DNA of 64,000 nucleotides, from positions 1-64,000 of the forward strand of contig JAPYMA010000983.1 of NCBI GenBank assembly GCA_035041965.1. Reading direction: 5' to 3'. A program made the translations under genes and the position numbers. Shown in pieces: positions 1 through 12,922 of the stretch. The stretch is from Anisakis pegreffii. Taxonomy: Eukaryota > Nematoda > Chromadorea > Rhabditida > Anisakidae. The stretch's first letter is position 1. Each line of letters starts with the position of its first letter. The notes below the pieces were generated by a model. That model had not been told where the DNA came from. It ran no database searches and saw only the letters and a program-made list of their open reading frames with translations.

Positions 1-29
1 CAGCGCTAGCAAGTATAGCGTGAACGAAT

Positions 30-90
30 GAATAGATGGATGGATGGATGGATAGATGGACGGATGGATGGACGGATAGGTGAAAGAACA
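30..90. repeat. (ATGG)n microsatellite
   Basis: Short degenerate tetranucleotide repeat of ATGG with ATAG and ACGG variants, seen directly in the sequence. Confidence 0.8.
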
Positions 91-904
91 AATGAAACTA
101 TATAACCCACTACCAAGCAACCAGCTTTATCAGTCATTCTTTTTCTATCCGAAACGAAACAAACAGCTAACAACTAAACGAAACTATGATATTAAACTAA
201 ATTGATATCAACAAGCTGGCTACTGCTACTACTGTTCTTTCTTGTCCCAGTGTTGCCTGCTAGTATTGTACTTTTACTCAGCACTTCGTTGCTTTCTATA
301 AAAATATCAAAAATGTACTTCCAAACTCATACACATACGATACTATTATAAAACTCATTCGTATATTATACTTAAATGAATATTCCATAACTACGAACCA
401 ACCACCTAAATAGAATAGCTTCATTTTCTCAGCATTTCTATGCACCGTTTCACACAATTCAATTGACTCAATTTTATTTATCGTTTAATTATTTACTTCT
501 TCATCCATCCGTTTCATTACATATTTGTGTTGTCTGTACATCCGTCCATCTATCTGTTGCTATTGTTATTTGTTTGTTCTATAACACTTCTTTTTTTCAG
601 TTAGGTCGTTCAAGTTCATTATTTCATTTGCAGTTGTCTTTATTAAACTTATCCAACTGCTCTCGCACACCAACAGTCATTTATTCCATCAATGATGTAA
701 TGATGCTGCCAACTCTTTCTTACACTCTTACATTCATCAATTACCGTCTATCATCAACCAATCAATGAAAGGATTAATTAATTGCCAAACCAACTCCAAG
801 CATCATCTAACAAATAAATCATTCTCTTTATTATTTGTTTAAAAATCTTTCAGAATTTCTATATCCTACTTGCTTTTTTAACACCAACATAATCAATGTA
901 TGAT

Positions 905-940
905 AAGTATTGAAGTGATCGTATGATTACTTCAATACTT
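905..940. repeat. Perfect inverted repeat (12-bp arms)
   Basis: AAGTATTGAAGT at 905-916 is followed by a 12-nt spacer and its exact reverse complement at 929-940. As RNA this would be a 12-bp hairpin. No function is implied. Confidence 0.8.
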
Positions 941-3316
941 AAGCAAGTTCGTAAATAAAAATTTCGTTTCAAGCACTCAAGCAATACCAGTACTAAAACT
1001 ACAATGCAATAAGTGTTCTGAACTTCTTGAACAGTCTCAACAAGTGAATCGTGCAAAGTTGCACAAGTTCAAAATCACTTTGGGTTTGTCTTAGCTCTGA
1101 ATTGATTATCGTTACATTACATTACCACAAAAATCATAAATTTGTATAAATATACACACTTACATTACTTCACTCGAGTGTTCGTTCGGATACTGCGGAT
1201 GCCGTCACTACTTTACAGCCATATATTATACTTTCAAACTGAGGATTGATTCTCTTGGGTTTGGTATGGTGGTGATCATAAAAAGATTGCTGCTTTGAAA
1301 TGTGCTTGATCCTTTCTTAAGTGCTTGAGTGCGAGTCTAATCGATTCGAACTGACATGTTGAAGATTCAGGTTGGAGTATACTCAAATGTGCCGAGTTAT
1401 TTCGACGTTAATGTATTCTTTTGTGGGCCCAAAAACATGCACACTAAGTATAAATAAGAACTTATCTACTCAATAGTGAATGGTGAGAAGCGGTCTAACG
1501 AGACGAGACCGAGATGGGATGCTGAATTTCTTGTTCATTAAACGAGACGAGCATCGTTCAGAGAGTGGTGACGAGACGAGAAGCGATTAAACGGAGTTTA
1601 AACGAGATTAAAGATGCATTTTTTGGATGTCTCGCAGTGCTGCTCCTTTATAAATTCACCCTCAAGCCGGGTTTTTCATTTCATTGCTGATGCACAATTT
1701 ATTTTCTGAATAAATTTCTCATTTCATCTCTCTCTCAGTTGCGAAGTTGTCCGTTTTGCTGTTGATATATGCATAAATGTTCTCATTTAATTTTTCATGC
1801 CAAATCTTTCTTCTCCAACCATTTCGAACCGTCTTCTGAGATCACGCCGGTCCTTTAAAAACTCAACTTCGAACTTCAGTTATTCACTGAAAATATAAAA
1901 AACTTCATTCCAGTGGACAGTATTATCTACAGCTAGTGTTATTTCAACAGTTTGTAATAAAGACGAGAGGAAAAACCATTACGCATTTAATAAACGAGAC
2001 GAGAAATGATCACAGTGATCTCAGGTGATCAAGGGAAACGATCATTCGCCTGTACATATTGAGTACTTAATTTACATATATGACTGATAGTTTTAACGAA
2101 AATAAATCGAAAAAATCAGACTATCGTTCTGCAAGCTTTCATCGTCGACCACACACACAGTCATTCTCAATGTGAACTGAACAACGAAAGCTGAAAACTG
2201 AATGCTTCAGCATAGTAGTTCTCAATCTTTTTTCTTCTTTGCATCCCCTAAAATGTCTTCACAACAACACTTGAGATGTCCTCGCACTCCTCTATATCTC
2301 TCAGTGAGTGCCTGCTCTAGTGCAGACAAGTGCATACCATTAGAGCACGTTCTAGCCTTGCCAAAAATACATACTTTTTCAAGTCCACTTTACACACATG
2401 TATGCGTTGAACTCCATTCTCGCCTACTTTAGTGTAGAAAAAATAAAACCTTATCTCGCAGCCTCTCTTATCACACCCATTGTCGCACCACCCGGCATGC
2501 CATCTTGCACCCCCGGCTGTGAAACTCTGTGTTAGCATTTGTGTGAAATTACCAGCTGTTCATTAATGGACGTTTTAAACATATTCAGTCACCACCTCAC
2601 ACGCGACAAGAAATATAAATTCTAAACACTCAATTTACATAAATATATGAAACCATTGAAAACACCTGAATAACTATCATATCGATGAGCAATATATGGA
2701 TATATCAGTGATAATAATCGCCTCATGCAGTTCACACTCATAGTTGAAGCTTTCTCTGCAGCAGCAGCAGCTCAAGGCACAACTGGGTACCATTCCAGTC
2801 ACTGCTGTTGTTGTATGAAAAAAATCCTGGTACCTGTGCTTCCCTGCAAAAGATTGATAATCCACTGTGGTACTGACAGCACAGTCAGAAAACGTACAGG
2901 CAGTACAAAAAATAATACCGCCCGCTTTTTGGTAGAACGAAATAAATGATCACTTGTTATAACACACCCGATAGCTATGATGTTGTCTGTAGGAGAGTCC
3001 GAAGTGTTGAAGTGTCACACCTTGAAAGTGGCAAGGAGTTAAGCACACGGTGATACACCACGGCATCAACTAAACCATTACCGTTAACTAAATGGTTTAT
3101 GTCAGCCAGAGGGTTGCATTAGTACTAGTCAACAACCAGTGAAGATTCAATTCCGCTTGCGGGTTACCCTACTACCATTCAGTCGGATTACCTTTCAATC
3201 CGTTGCGGACAACCTTTTTGAATGACAATATTAACCAAAACATTCAACGATCAGTACGTAAAATAATGATAAACGATATCCGAAAATCATATCATTCAGC
3301 TAACCGATACATTCAA

Positions 3317-4231
3317 ATGCTTTTATGTTGCTACAGCATAGAAAAGACACTCACATCGAGACAACTGCGACCCGCATGTACTTTCTCAAGAAATTCGTTC
3401 AGTTCGGCGGTTATTTGACAATGTATATTTTTATGCTGTATAATTTGAATTTGTAATTTTTGCTGATCAATTCTGGATTTTCGGGTGTCAAACGACTTTT
3501 TAAAACTATTCTAAAATGGATCATTGGATGAGACCTAAGCTAATATCATCATGCGTCTTATAGGAATCTATATCGAAAAATGATACTGCGTAATGTTAGT
3601 GGAATCATCTTTGATGTGGCCGTGAAAAGCATACCGAAAAACATGCAGTATCATTCAACAAATAGCGTCTTAAATCGTACACTCACGTCGCACCTTTGCG
3701 GTAAGCGAGTATCTTTCAAGAGAGTATAAATCGACCAGTATTGCAGTGAAATCATAACTCTTACGGTTTCACTCAAGTAAAAAGTATTTTTTATGGGTAT
3801 AGCACAAAAAGGCGATATGAATCAATGTTCTGTTCAGATACGACTGTTGTATACCACGACACTAGCATGGCAGCGATGTCCTCAAAAGCACGACCAACAC
3901 TGAATCATCCTCCCCATCTCCGCCTTCTCGACCACCCCCTTCTCCACCACCACCTCCACCTGAACCGGAATTCTCATGTGTTTCCACCCGTTCCGTCCAG
4001 CCCAGACGTGCCTTTATCGGATCGCACGTTCCTGAACCACCCGATCCGTTGACATGTTGTGGCTCCGGGTGTCCAGATTGTGTTTGGATTCAATACGGCG
4101 TACAACTAATGAATTATTATAGTGAAAAACCTATTGAAGAAGCGCTGCGTATGATTGACGATCAAATACCGGACATTTGTATGCGTGAATTTGTGAAGAC
4201 TGAACTTCGAGCAAAAAAGAAAAATCGTTAA
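3317..4231 (+). CDS. OXLD1-like (oxidoreductase-like domain) small protein
   Basis: The C-terminal half reads PLTCCGSGCPDCVW, the double-cysteine signature (CC-x3-C-x2-CVW) of the oxidoreductase-like domain of OXLD1. It is followed by a short helical tail (YGVQLMNYYSEKPIEEALRM) and ends at 4231. A proline-rich stretch precedes the motif, as in OXLD1 proteins. The coding frame is open from 3866 with no ATG, so a 5' exon is needed. The best candidate is 3317-3409, starting MLLCCYSIEK and rich in Ser, Arg and Leu but poor in acids, like a mitochondrial presequence. It would be joined to 3866 by GT at 3410 and a weak acceptor CACTAG. That gives about 152 residues, close to the family size. The domain call is solid; the first exon is an inference. 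OXLD1 function is poorly defined in any organism. Confidence 0.65.
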
Positions 4232-7024
4232 AGTTAAACAATAATCAATCTGAATAGCAGGTGGTGGTGTATATCATATTGCTGTAACAATAGACAATAA
4301 AGTCATTCATTCGCAGCGCGTTAAACACGCATAAATATTCTATATTTGTGTGATTTACCAAATATCTTTCTTATAATGCATCTTCAATTGATAGTGATGT
4401 ATTTCATCGATTATGTACGTTTCGATTCCGGTTCAATCCTCTTACTCAGTCTTTCACCATAGCATATTTCATTAGTTTAAGAATATGTTAAACATGATAA
4501 CTTATCTCCAAGGTCAGCCTCTGTCAAACGAAATAAACACTTTCAAATATAGCTCGTTTTTATTTGCGTTCCTTTCACAAATACCTCACATATTGATAGG
4601 ATGATTGTGAAAATTTTTAACTTTTCTAAACTGATTGTTTTCTGGTGTGATGTCATCTGTATAAAGTTAATGATTTAATTAATTGATCAGTTCTTCATTT
4701 TGTTGTATTTGAATTATATAATTGCACGTCTTTCTTACCACATACTGCATAGTGTTGGATTGTGCGAATGTGTGCTGCTGGTGCTCAAACAATAGGCTCG
4801 GATAGACAAACTGATGTAAAAATTTTTGCTCTACAAAGTTTTCAACTTCTTTGTTGTGTCGATGCGATGAACCACTTGTTCAAAAACAACACAAACCTTT
4901 AAATCCTAATCTCGTAACCTTTCCATCCTAACTAGTTTTACGATCGAAACTAAGTCGACTATATTTGCGAAGATAGAATCACGCGAACTGAATGAACCAC
5001 GATATGTATAGAAAATGATTTATAAATATAAAGCAGATTATTCATCAACATTATCATCAACACTTTCTTGAATGCTTGCTCTGATGACGGTGATATTTTC
5101 ACGGGGCGTATTTTCAGTTATTATTTCTTTGCATCATAATCAAGAAACATCATTGTTGCAAGAAGCCAACGAAACAGTTCATTATAAACAGAAAACTGAA
5201 TGAGAAGAATTATAAGATTAAAAGGAACTAATTACGCACTAAAGTGATTTTGAAGAACTTTGTTATAAATCTTGTTTTCATGAACTGATTACGCGTAAAC
5301 AATGGTTATACTGAACTGAACAAAACAGCAATTGAACATGACAGTAATGACAACAATGAAAATAATAAAAATAACTTAATAATCCATTCCAGTTTAAAAA
5401 CGACCAGTCAGTCAATCGATCACCTATTTACACTGTGAATGATACGAATATTAATCATAATAGCAATAATATAATAATAATAACAATAATAATGGTAATA
5501 TAAATAATGATACTAATCACGTATGTATATCAAACAACAAAGTTACAAATAAATTAAAGCAATGCTTGGTTTTGAGGGTTAATTCATGAAGAAAGATTTT
5601 AAAAATTGAACTTTTGGCTGGCGCCGAGAACTTGAAACATACATACATGAGAATGGAAGAGAACTGCTTAACAAATGAGAAGAGAGTATTTAAAGTTCAA
5701 ACCTAAATAATCACAATTTTGGAACAAATAAATAGCGTTAATTCTCACTTACAACTCAAAAAATTCGTACAATAATTTTCATGCTGTCAGTGTTTCAATG
5801 CGACAAAACGATAAAAAATTCAACGGCACGGCACCATTCCCTTCCCTCAAACACGATACGACTAATAATACGAATCAAATTAAAGCAGCACAACAAAGTA
5901 CTGATGTCTACAACCGTAATGATATTTTATGGAAACGAAGAAAATAAACAAAAAAGCTTCAGCGATCATATGAAAAGAGGCACATTCGAAACAAAACAAA
6001 AAACCATAAAGCAACAGCAATTCAAAATCGAGTTTGATTTTAAATTAAAAAGAAAAATTCAAAATGGCAATCAACTGAAAATTGCATTACAAATAAATAC
6101 GGATTCGACAATGAAAACTAACCAACTAACCAACCAACAATCAACCAAGTAAACACATAAACGAATGAATAAAATTTTGACCAGACTACTTGTAATGAGT
6201 GTTATTTGTAGGCATAATAATATATGCAAAGCTGAACTTCGAACAACAACCATTTTCAAAATAAAACATTCACAAAATTACGTTTACAGACAACAACAAA
6301 AAACAACTGGAAAATAATATGAAAGGAAGACTCCCTCCCAACGATAAAGCACTTCAACATTCATATAAAGCACAGAAGAAATTTAAGAGCCAAAACAAGA
6401 AACATTAAAAAACAAAACAGGAATCAATTAATTAATTGCACGCCACTTTCTAAAGCAAACAACGTTTGATGAGAACAACAATATTGAATATAATACTAAA
6501 AAATAACAACACACAATGAAACGAACAATCGAATTATTGATTCACATTGCAATAAACCATAATGTGCAATAATAATAATTACAATCACAACTGTAATGAT
6601 ACCAACTTCAAAACACTGACTACTCATTACCCTATCAACACCCCAAATTATTTTCCCCATCATCCATCTCATCTTCAACTCCCTCAGTTTTGCTCTTCTT
6701 TACAGAACTCATTCACTTCACCATACGCACCTCAGTAATAACTGCTGAAATCGATAACTGCGAAATCCCATTAGTGAATACTATCATTACAGTGAATCAT
6801 CTCAAAATGATTGTTGTTGTAACGACGATTACTCGAATATGTCAGTTGTATAACATTATTCATACATATATTAATTGATTATACAATGAACCAAATATGC
6901 ATACGGACCAGCCGTTTTCATCCATTCATTTCAAGTGTGTATACAAGTTGCTCATCTCCTTCAACCATTCGAATACGTGCCGTCCTCTGATTCAACGAAT
7001 CGATCCGTCACCAAAACAAATCGA
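4232..7024. other. Intergenic region, no gene recognised
   Basis: Very AT-rich, with AAT/AAC-type short repeats near 5460-5500. It should hold the 3' ends of the OXLD1-like gene (plus strand) and the LRIG-like gene (minus strand), which converge here. No conserved coding segment was seen. Confidence 0.6.
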
Positions 7025-10000
7025 TCAAATAGATGTATATAAACAACTATATGAAGATAAGTGTTTCGCATTCACATCTCGAATACAAACGTCATCAGAC
7101 GATGAGGAATTGCTGGTCGCGTTCATTGTCGTTGTTGCTGTTTGGGTGGTTTCCATGGTTGACGTCGGAGACGGAGATGAACAAGAACACGCATTCAATT
7201 CATCCTTTTTCTTTTTCTTGTTCATTGAGCACGACGAGCCGCTAACTGATGTGCCACTGGCAGACGACAGTGATACACCACTGGTCATTTCCTAATTGTT
7301 TCTCATTGATCATTATCAACATCATAAGAGAATTATTCAGAAAAAAATAAATTGATTAACTTACTTTCACAGTACGATATGAGGATGATCGTTTCGGATT
7401 GCGACTTCTGCTAGTACAACAAATGAGAAGCATACAAGCGAGTGCAACCACGGTGACAAGTGAAACGAAAACTATGAACGCGAATAAGATGACCAGCAGT
7501 AAGAAATGCTCTTGCTGTTTCGGCTGCCTGGAATCGAACTCGTCAAGACGTTTCTTCGAATTGTCTTCAGCGCTTTGATCAACAATCAGTTTTGACGTTT
7601 GTCGTGATAGCATATCATTACCAACCATCAACTCACACGAGTACAAACCACTGTCCGATGCGCGAACCTCAAATTCATTCATATTTATTGCACCGTTCAT
7701 TCCATCGTTGTTTTGTTGATTACAAAAATTATATGCAACGTTTCCGTGGAAGAAGAAAAAAAAACGAATACTCAGATAAAAAATTACCTCAGTAATGACG
7801 AGAACTTGTTGATTCAACATAAAAACGAAACGTGACGGAGCAGTTCGTGGCTCAATTTGTTGTTCATTATGATACCAAACGATCGACAGCGGTGGTTTCA
7901 TATGCGTCGTTGAACAGTTGAAAAGTACCGTCGACGAAGTTTGTACATTCTGTTCGTCGAAGCGTGTATCGAAGTCCACATCTCAAATAACAATTCCAGC
8001 ATTACTACTACTACTACTAAATCAATTCTCAATTCGAAACGAACAGATCAACAAAACAAGATCAGTTCAATCGAATATCAATCAAAAACCCACCGAAAAC
8101 GTTCAGATACGCGGAACCTTGTGCTTGTCCAGCCTCATTACTCACTAAACACGTGTATAAACCGGCATCTTTCAGCGTTACATTCACCATATACAAATTA
8201 TCATCATTTGCCTTCACGTGCAATCGACGTTCGACAGCGGCCGGAAATTCATTACCACCGTCTTTTTGCCATTTTATAACTGGCAACGGTACACCTGGAA
8301 CACAAAAGTAAATTACACCATTCATTCTATTAGAGCATTGCTTTTCATTTCCTCTCAAGCAATCAATCACTTCAGTAAGTATTACGCGTAAACAATTGAT
8401 TATCGAAGGCACAACAATACCTCTAGCTGAACATCTTAATTTGACGTTGCCACCACGCAAAATCGACACGTTTGACGGTGACGCAACAATGTATGGCTTC
8501 TGCATAACGACAATCCTAGCACTGCAACCAATACAAAATTATCATAATGACTAAATGGAATCAAACAAAAACTGATCAATAAACGAACGAACCGTAATGA
8601 ATATGCAGAACCATAATGATTTCGTACAATACACTGATATTCAGCCTCATCACTAAACGCGATCTCACTCAAACGCACTTCACTATGCAAATATTCCACT
8701 GCAAAATCACCTCGTCCTTCATCTGCTGTTCCAATACCACTTAACGACAACGACCCTGAATTCCCAAATGACTACTGTTTCAAACGTTCAACGAGAACAT
8801 TAACAATGAAATGTGTCAGCGCCACTCATCAAGTGTTGCTAATGGCTTAATTTCAAAAACCTTCTTCTCGCTAAAAACGAACGAGAACATAGTAACGACA
8901 CCACACTGACCGTTAGTGGTGAGTGAACGATTGAAAATGAATTCAGTTGTCGCATCATTGGTCAGAATATGCGAACGACCATTTCGCATCACCTTCCAAC
9001 TCATTTCCAACGGCGACGCACCATACCCGGTACACTCTAACCGTACCTCCGAACCGAGCAACGCTTTCGTCTCAACGCTCGGCTGATTGACGAGTCGAGG
9101 TCGTGGCGAATTGTCTACTAAACAAACAACAACAGAACATAGTATGCTGATAGAAAAAACAATTATAAATAATACGAACCACATGTAAGATTCGAGGTGT
9201 CTATAAGAGCCACATCAATGCCTTGTAATGGCGATGGATGTAAGCAAATTGTCGATATTGTAGTTCGACTTAAACCGGATGTAAATAACCAATTTGAAAA
9301 CCACTTCAACTCACAATCACACACCAAAGAGGATGTATTCATCAATCTATAAAGAGTAACGATTATAAGCAGGCCATTACAGCGTTAACTCTAATGAAAA
9401 AGCAATGAAATGAATCGTTGAACACATACAATTGCTTCAAATGTAGTGGTTCAAAAGCTCCTTCTTGTATGGATGCAATTGGATTATCACTTAAATCCAA
9501 ATATTGTAGTGACGGAAAGTTGTGAAATGCACGTAATGGAATGATACGTACACGATTCGACGCAAATTTTAGAGTGTGTAACGCTGGTAAAGAACTATTC
9601 GATAGCACTGAACCATCTTCGACACACACTGCTAAACCATTCCCGGACAGATCTCTTAAATGCGATTGTAAGTATCAATTGAATAAATAGTATAGCAGCA
9701 ATATTAAGATATGCGCGAATATTATCGCTGAATGAAGTTTTTAAAATATACGCAACGAATTGAACGAATGAACAAATGCAAACAGGACGTACAGTGAAGC
9801 AAGCGTATCCAGGCCACTCATCGCACTCTTATGAAGCACATCGATATGATTGTATGCTAACGAAAGATACTGTAATCGTGATAATTTCTTGAATAGAAGT
9901 GATTGCAGAGAACGTAAACGATTCGATGCTAACGATAGCCATTCGATTGTCGAACACAACGACCACACCGACGGCTCAATCCAACTCACTGAATTCGAAC

Positions 10001-12922
10001 TTAAATCTCTGCAATTCGGCATTCATTCATCGTACATTCCACTTCATCAACCATAATAACAATGAATAGATAAACTTACAAATAAATTAATGATAACATT
10101 CCATACAACCAACCACCAGTGATGGCTGTTAAACGATTATCAGCGATAATCAATCGCTGCAACTGTTCCACACCCCAGAATGCACCATCCTCAAGCGTTG
10201 AGATCAAATTGCGTGATATTGTTAAATTCTGTAGCGATATTAATGAATTGAATGTCAGCGCACGAATTCGTGTTAATCGATTCCGACTTATATCCCTGTA
10301 ATATTCGCATTATTATTATCATCACCACTGTATTCAACGATATCATTCGTCTAAATCAGTGCTTCTCAATCTCTTGTGCTCAGTCGCGCTCAATTTGGTC
10401 AAGATTGCAGCCGAATCACATCCCTGCCCTCCTCGTTTCAACTGCAGCAATATTCATTATCCGTTTTTAAAGCAGTCCAGAGAATATCACGACAATTTCA
10501 GCAAGGCTGTTCCTTTTCACCAGAATGAAATCATGCCGACTCGCCCGCTGATCGACACTAGTGCCAATGTTGAGAACAACTGATTCAAAACAAACGATTG
10601 ATGACAATAATAATAAACTAACAGTGATCGAAGTGATATTAAACCATCGAAAGCGTTCTTTTCGACTGTATGAATCTTATTCCGAGATAAACGCAAAATT
10701 CTTAGCGTATACAACGATGAAAATGAACGTGGACGCAGTACCGACAGTGCATTATTACTCAAGTCTCTGCAAAAACAACAACAGTAATGCAGTTCATGGG
10801 AGTAATAATAAGAGTGATAAACCTAATAATAACAATAGTAATAATAACAAAAATAACAATGGTAATAAAAACAACAGCACTGAATAAATTTTAAAAAAAA
10901 TACTGACAGCCTTGTAATTTTTGATTCGGCATGATTGATAAACACTTCTTGAGGTAGTTCTCGAATTGAATTTCTCGCTAAGTCAACAATATCAATTCTA
11001 GCCAATCGTGATATATCAATGGATGTTAAATTTGATATATCGTTTCCTTTACTAAAATAAAGAATTCATAACTGCTATCGTGCAACTGAGATGATGTATT
11101 GTTTTTGGCACCGATCAGCAATAGCCAATCAATGATTTATTTTCCATTATCTTTAACGAACAAAAAAACTGAACAAAAATTTTGCGATTATTATTGCTTT
11201 TATTGACATCATCTAAATGAACCTTACGAAGTCAATAAACAAATCGATTTTGAAAAAGAAAAAAAAGAAACTAAAAATTCACAAAACTAACAGATCAAGT
11301 CGATGCAATGAGTTGAGTGATTCAATACCAAGTGGCACTGATGAGAGGCGATTTTTACGTAAAATTCTGCAAAAACATTCGAAAATTTTCTATTTGATGA
11401 AAGTGAAGAAAACATATCATCTCATCTACTCAACAAATTAATTATAATGATAAGGATAATTCTGAATGAAAATTAATAACGATGATATTAACAATAATAT
11501 TCATAACGAAATAATAATAATGATAAACGATTTGCTGAAATATCAAAATCAAATCACTTACAACGTTTGCAAATGCGGTGTATAAGCGAAAACAAGTCGT
11601 GAAAACGACTGAATGTGATTATCGCTCAAATCTCTGCAATAAAAACCTCAGTAAATAAATATTCCAAAACAAAAAGTCACTAAAAAATTATGCAAATTAT
11701 AGCAATAAATAAACGAAACATAGGAATGAATAATAATCTGTTGGCATGTAAATGAACAGACGAATGGATAGATAACTAATAAATAAGATATTGAAGGAAT
11801 GGACAGCAAAAGTTCTATCAAATCACAAATAAAATACACAAAACTACAACAATAGTAATAACAATAAAGGACAACTTAAAACAATGATGTCTGTGAATGA
11901 AACAATCAAAACATACACACAACACACATCACAACAATATCAAAAACGAACAAAGAAGATTAATAATAATAATATTGATAACGAAAACACTAAAACAACG
12001 AAGAACATAACCATAAATAATTTTCACCGAAACAATCATCATTTATCATTTGCTTACACCATTACACAAGATGATCATTCAACTCCCTTTCATTATCACT
12101 TTAACGCACTTCTCTTTTGTTTTTTATTGCAACGCACTAACTTCACTTACTCCTTCAACTCACTTTCTTACTCTCATTTTCTCCTCTTTCCATCTTAAAC
12201 ACTTATTCATTTCTTTAACTTTTCAGATCCAATAACTGACTGTAAATTAGACCATTGTCTGCTTCTTTTCCTTTCTTTCAGCAATCTACCCAGACATCCA
12301 TCCACCCTACCATCCAACCAGGTCATTCATATAATACCTCTCACATATCTTAAATCCTATACCCTAGTTCCCCAAGCCCCTAACAATGAAAAAGAAAAAG
12401 ATCGTTTAAATAAATATTTAAAATTTTATCAACTATTAACATCGATGAATTCAAAAACGAATAAGTCATAAAGTAATACAAACTGGATGAATTCAACTTA
12501 CATTGATATAAGATGATCAAGACCAATGAATGCAGTTGGTAACAGTTCAGTAATTTCGTTACCTTGCAATTCTCTGAAATATCTCTTCTTATCGCACAAA
12601 ATAAATAGAAGTCACTGAATGCAAATCACTGCCTAAGAGTTCACACTTCGATTAAGTACCACTACAGTCGAGACACAACAAATCAACAAATGACCAAAGA
12701 AGTAACGAACAAAACTGTCGTCCATGATGGTAACATAACCGGTATGGAGGCGAGCGAACGTCGACTACAATCGACATGTGTATCCAAGCAGTGACAAACT
12801 GTTGGGCAACGTTCATACGTAATACGATTTGCACTAGATTCTTTCGTCAGTAATAATATTACCGATGATAACAAATATGTACGTAAGGCTAATTTAAACA
12901 CGTTATTTGACAATCTCAGCAT
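7025..12922 (-). CDS. sma-10: LRIG/SMA-10-type membrane protein: 15 LRRs, three Ig domains, TM
   Basis: Fifteen exons: 12922-12711, 12573-12502, 11633-11562, 11051-10908, 10766-10623, 10295-10080, 10008-9793, 9654-9430, 9346-9180, 9117-8911, 8755-8593, 8521-8421, 8294-8094, 7981-7365, 7291-7025. The total is 3024 nt (1007 aa). Residues 1-31 look like a signal peptide. A cysteine N-cap follows (CPTVCHC, C39/43/45/52), then 15 leucine-rich repeats (about 71-434), a cysteine C-cap (about 434-489) and three Ig domains with paired Cys and core Trp (LECTGYG...YQCIVRN; LRCSARG...YTCLVSN; FNCSTTH...YSCELMV). A transmembrane helix lies at about 872-902, followed by a Ser/Thr-rich cytoplasmic tail. Exactly 15 LRRs plus three Igs is the LRIG plan. 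C. elegans SMA-10 is the LRIG protein that promotes BMP-like signalling and body size, so the orthology is inferred from architecture. LRR exons are multiples of 72 nt in phase 2. Ig3 carries an odd Phe-rich insertion (see findings). Confidence 0.88.
10356..10500. mobile_element. Possible hAT-like terminus in an sma-10 intron
   Basis: CAGTGCTTCTCAATC at 10356 resembles the CAGTGGTTCTCA ends of hAT transposons. The following approximately 130 bp is richer in G+C than the surrounding intron. No matching opposite terminus was found, so this is a weak call. Confidence 0.3.

Larger units (their letters stand above)
1..3316. other. Intergenic region, no gene recognised
   Basis: No open frame here has a plausible protein composition or splice context. 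The first 100 bases hold a degenerate ATGG tetranucleotide repeat. A perfect 12-bp inverted repeat lies at 905-940, and a motif AACGAGACGAG recurs between about 1497 and 2005 (see findings). The rest looks like ordinary AT-rich spacer. Confidence 0.6.

Noticed and set aside
2980..3200. Structured-looking segment suspected to be a 5S rRNA, tRNA or snRNA
   Set aside because: No A/B/C box arrangement, Sm site or recognisable rRNA sequence found on reading both strands.
6897..7295. 132-residue plus-strand frame with hydrophobic stretches
   Set aside because: Antisense to the last exon of the LRIG-like gene, which splices in phase from 7365 to 7291 and has a typical Ser/Thr-rich cytoplasmic tail.
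10561..10887. 108-residue plus-strand frame ending in an Asn/Lys run
   Set aside because: Antisense to two LRR exons and an AAT-type repeat in the intron between them.
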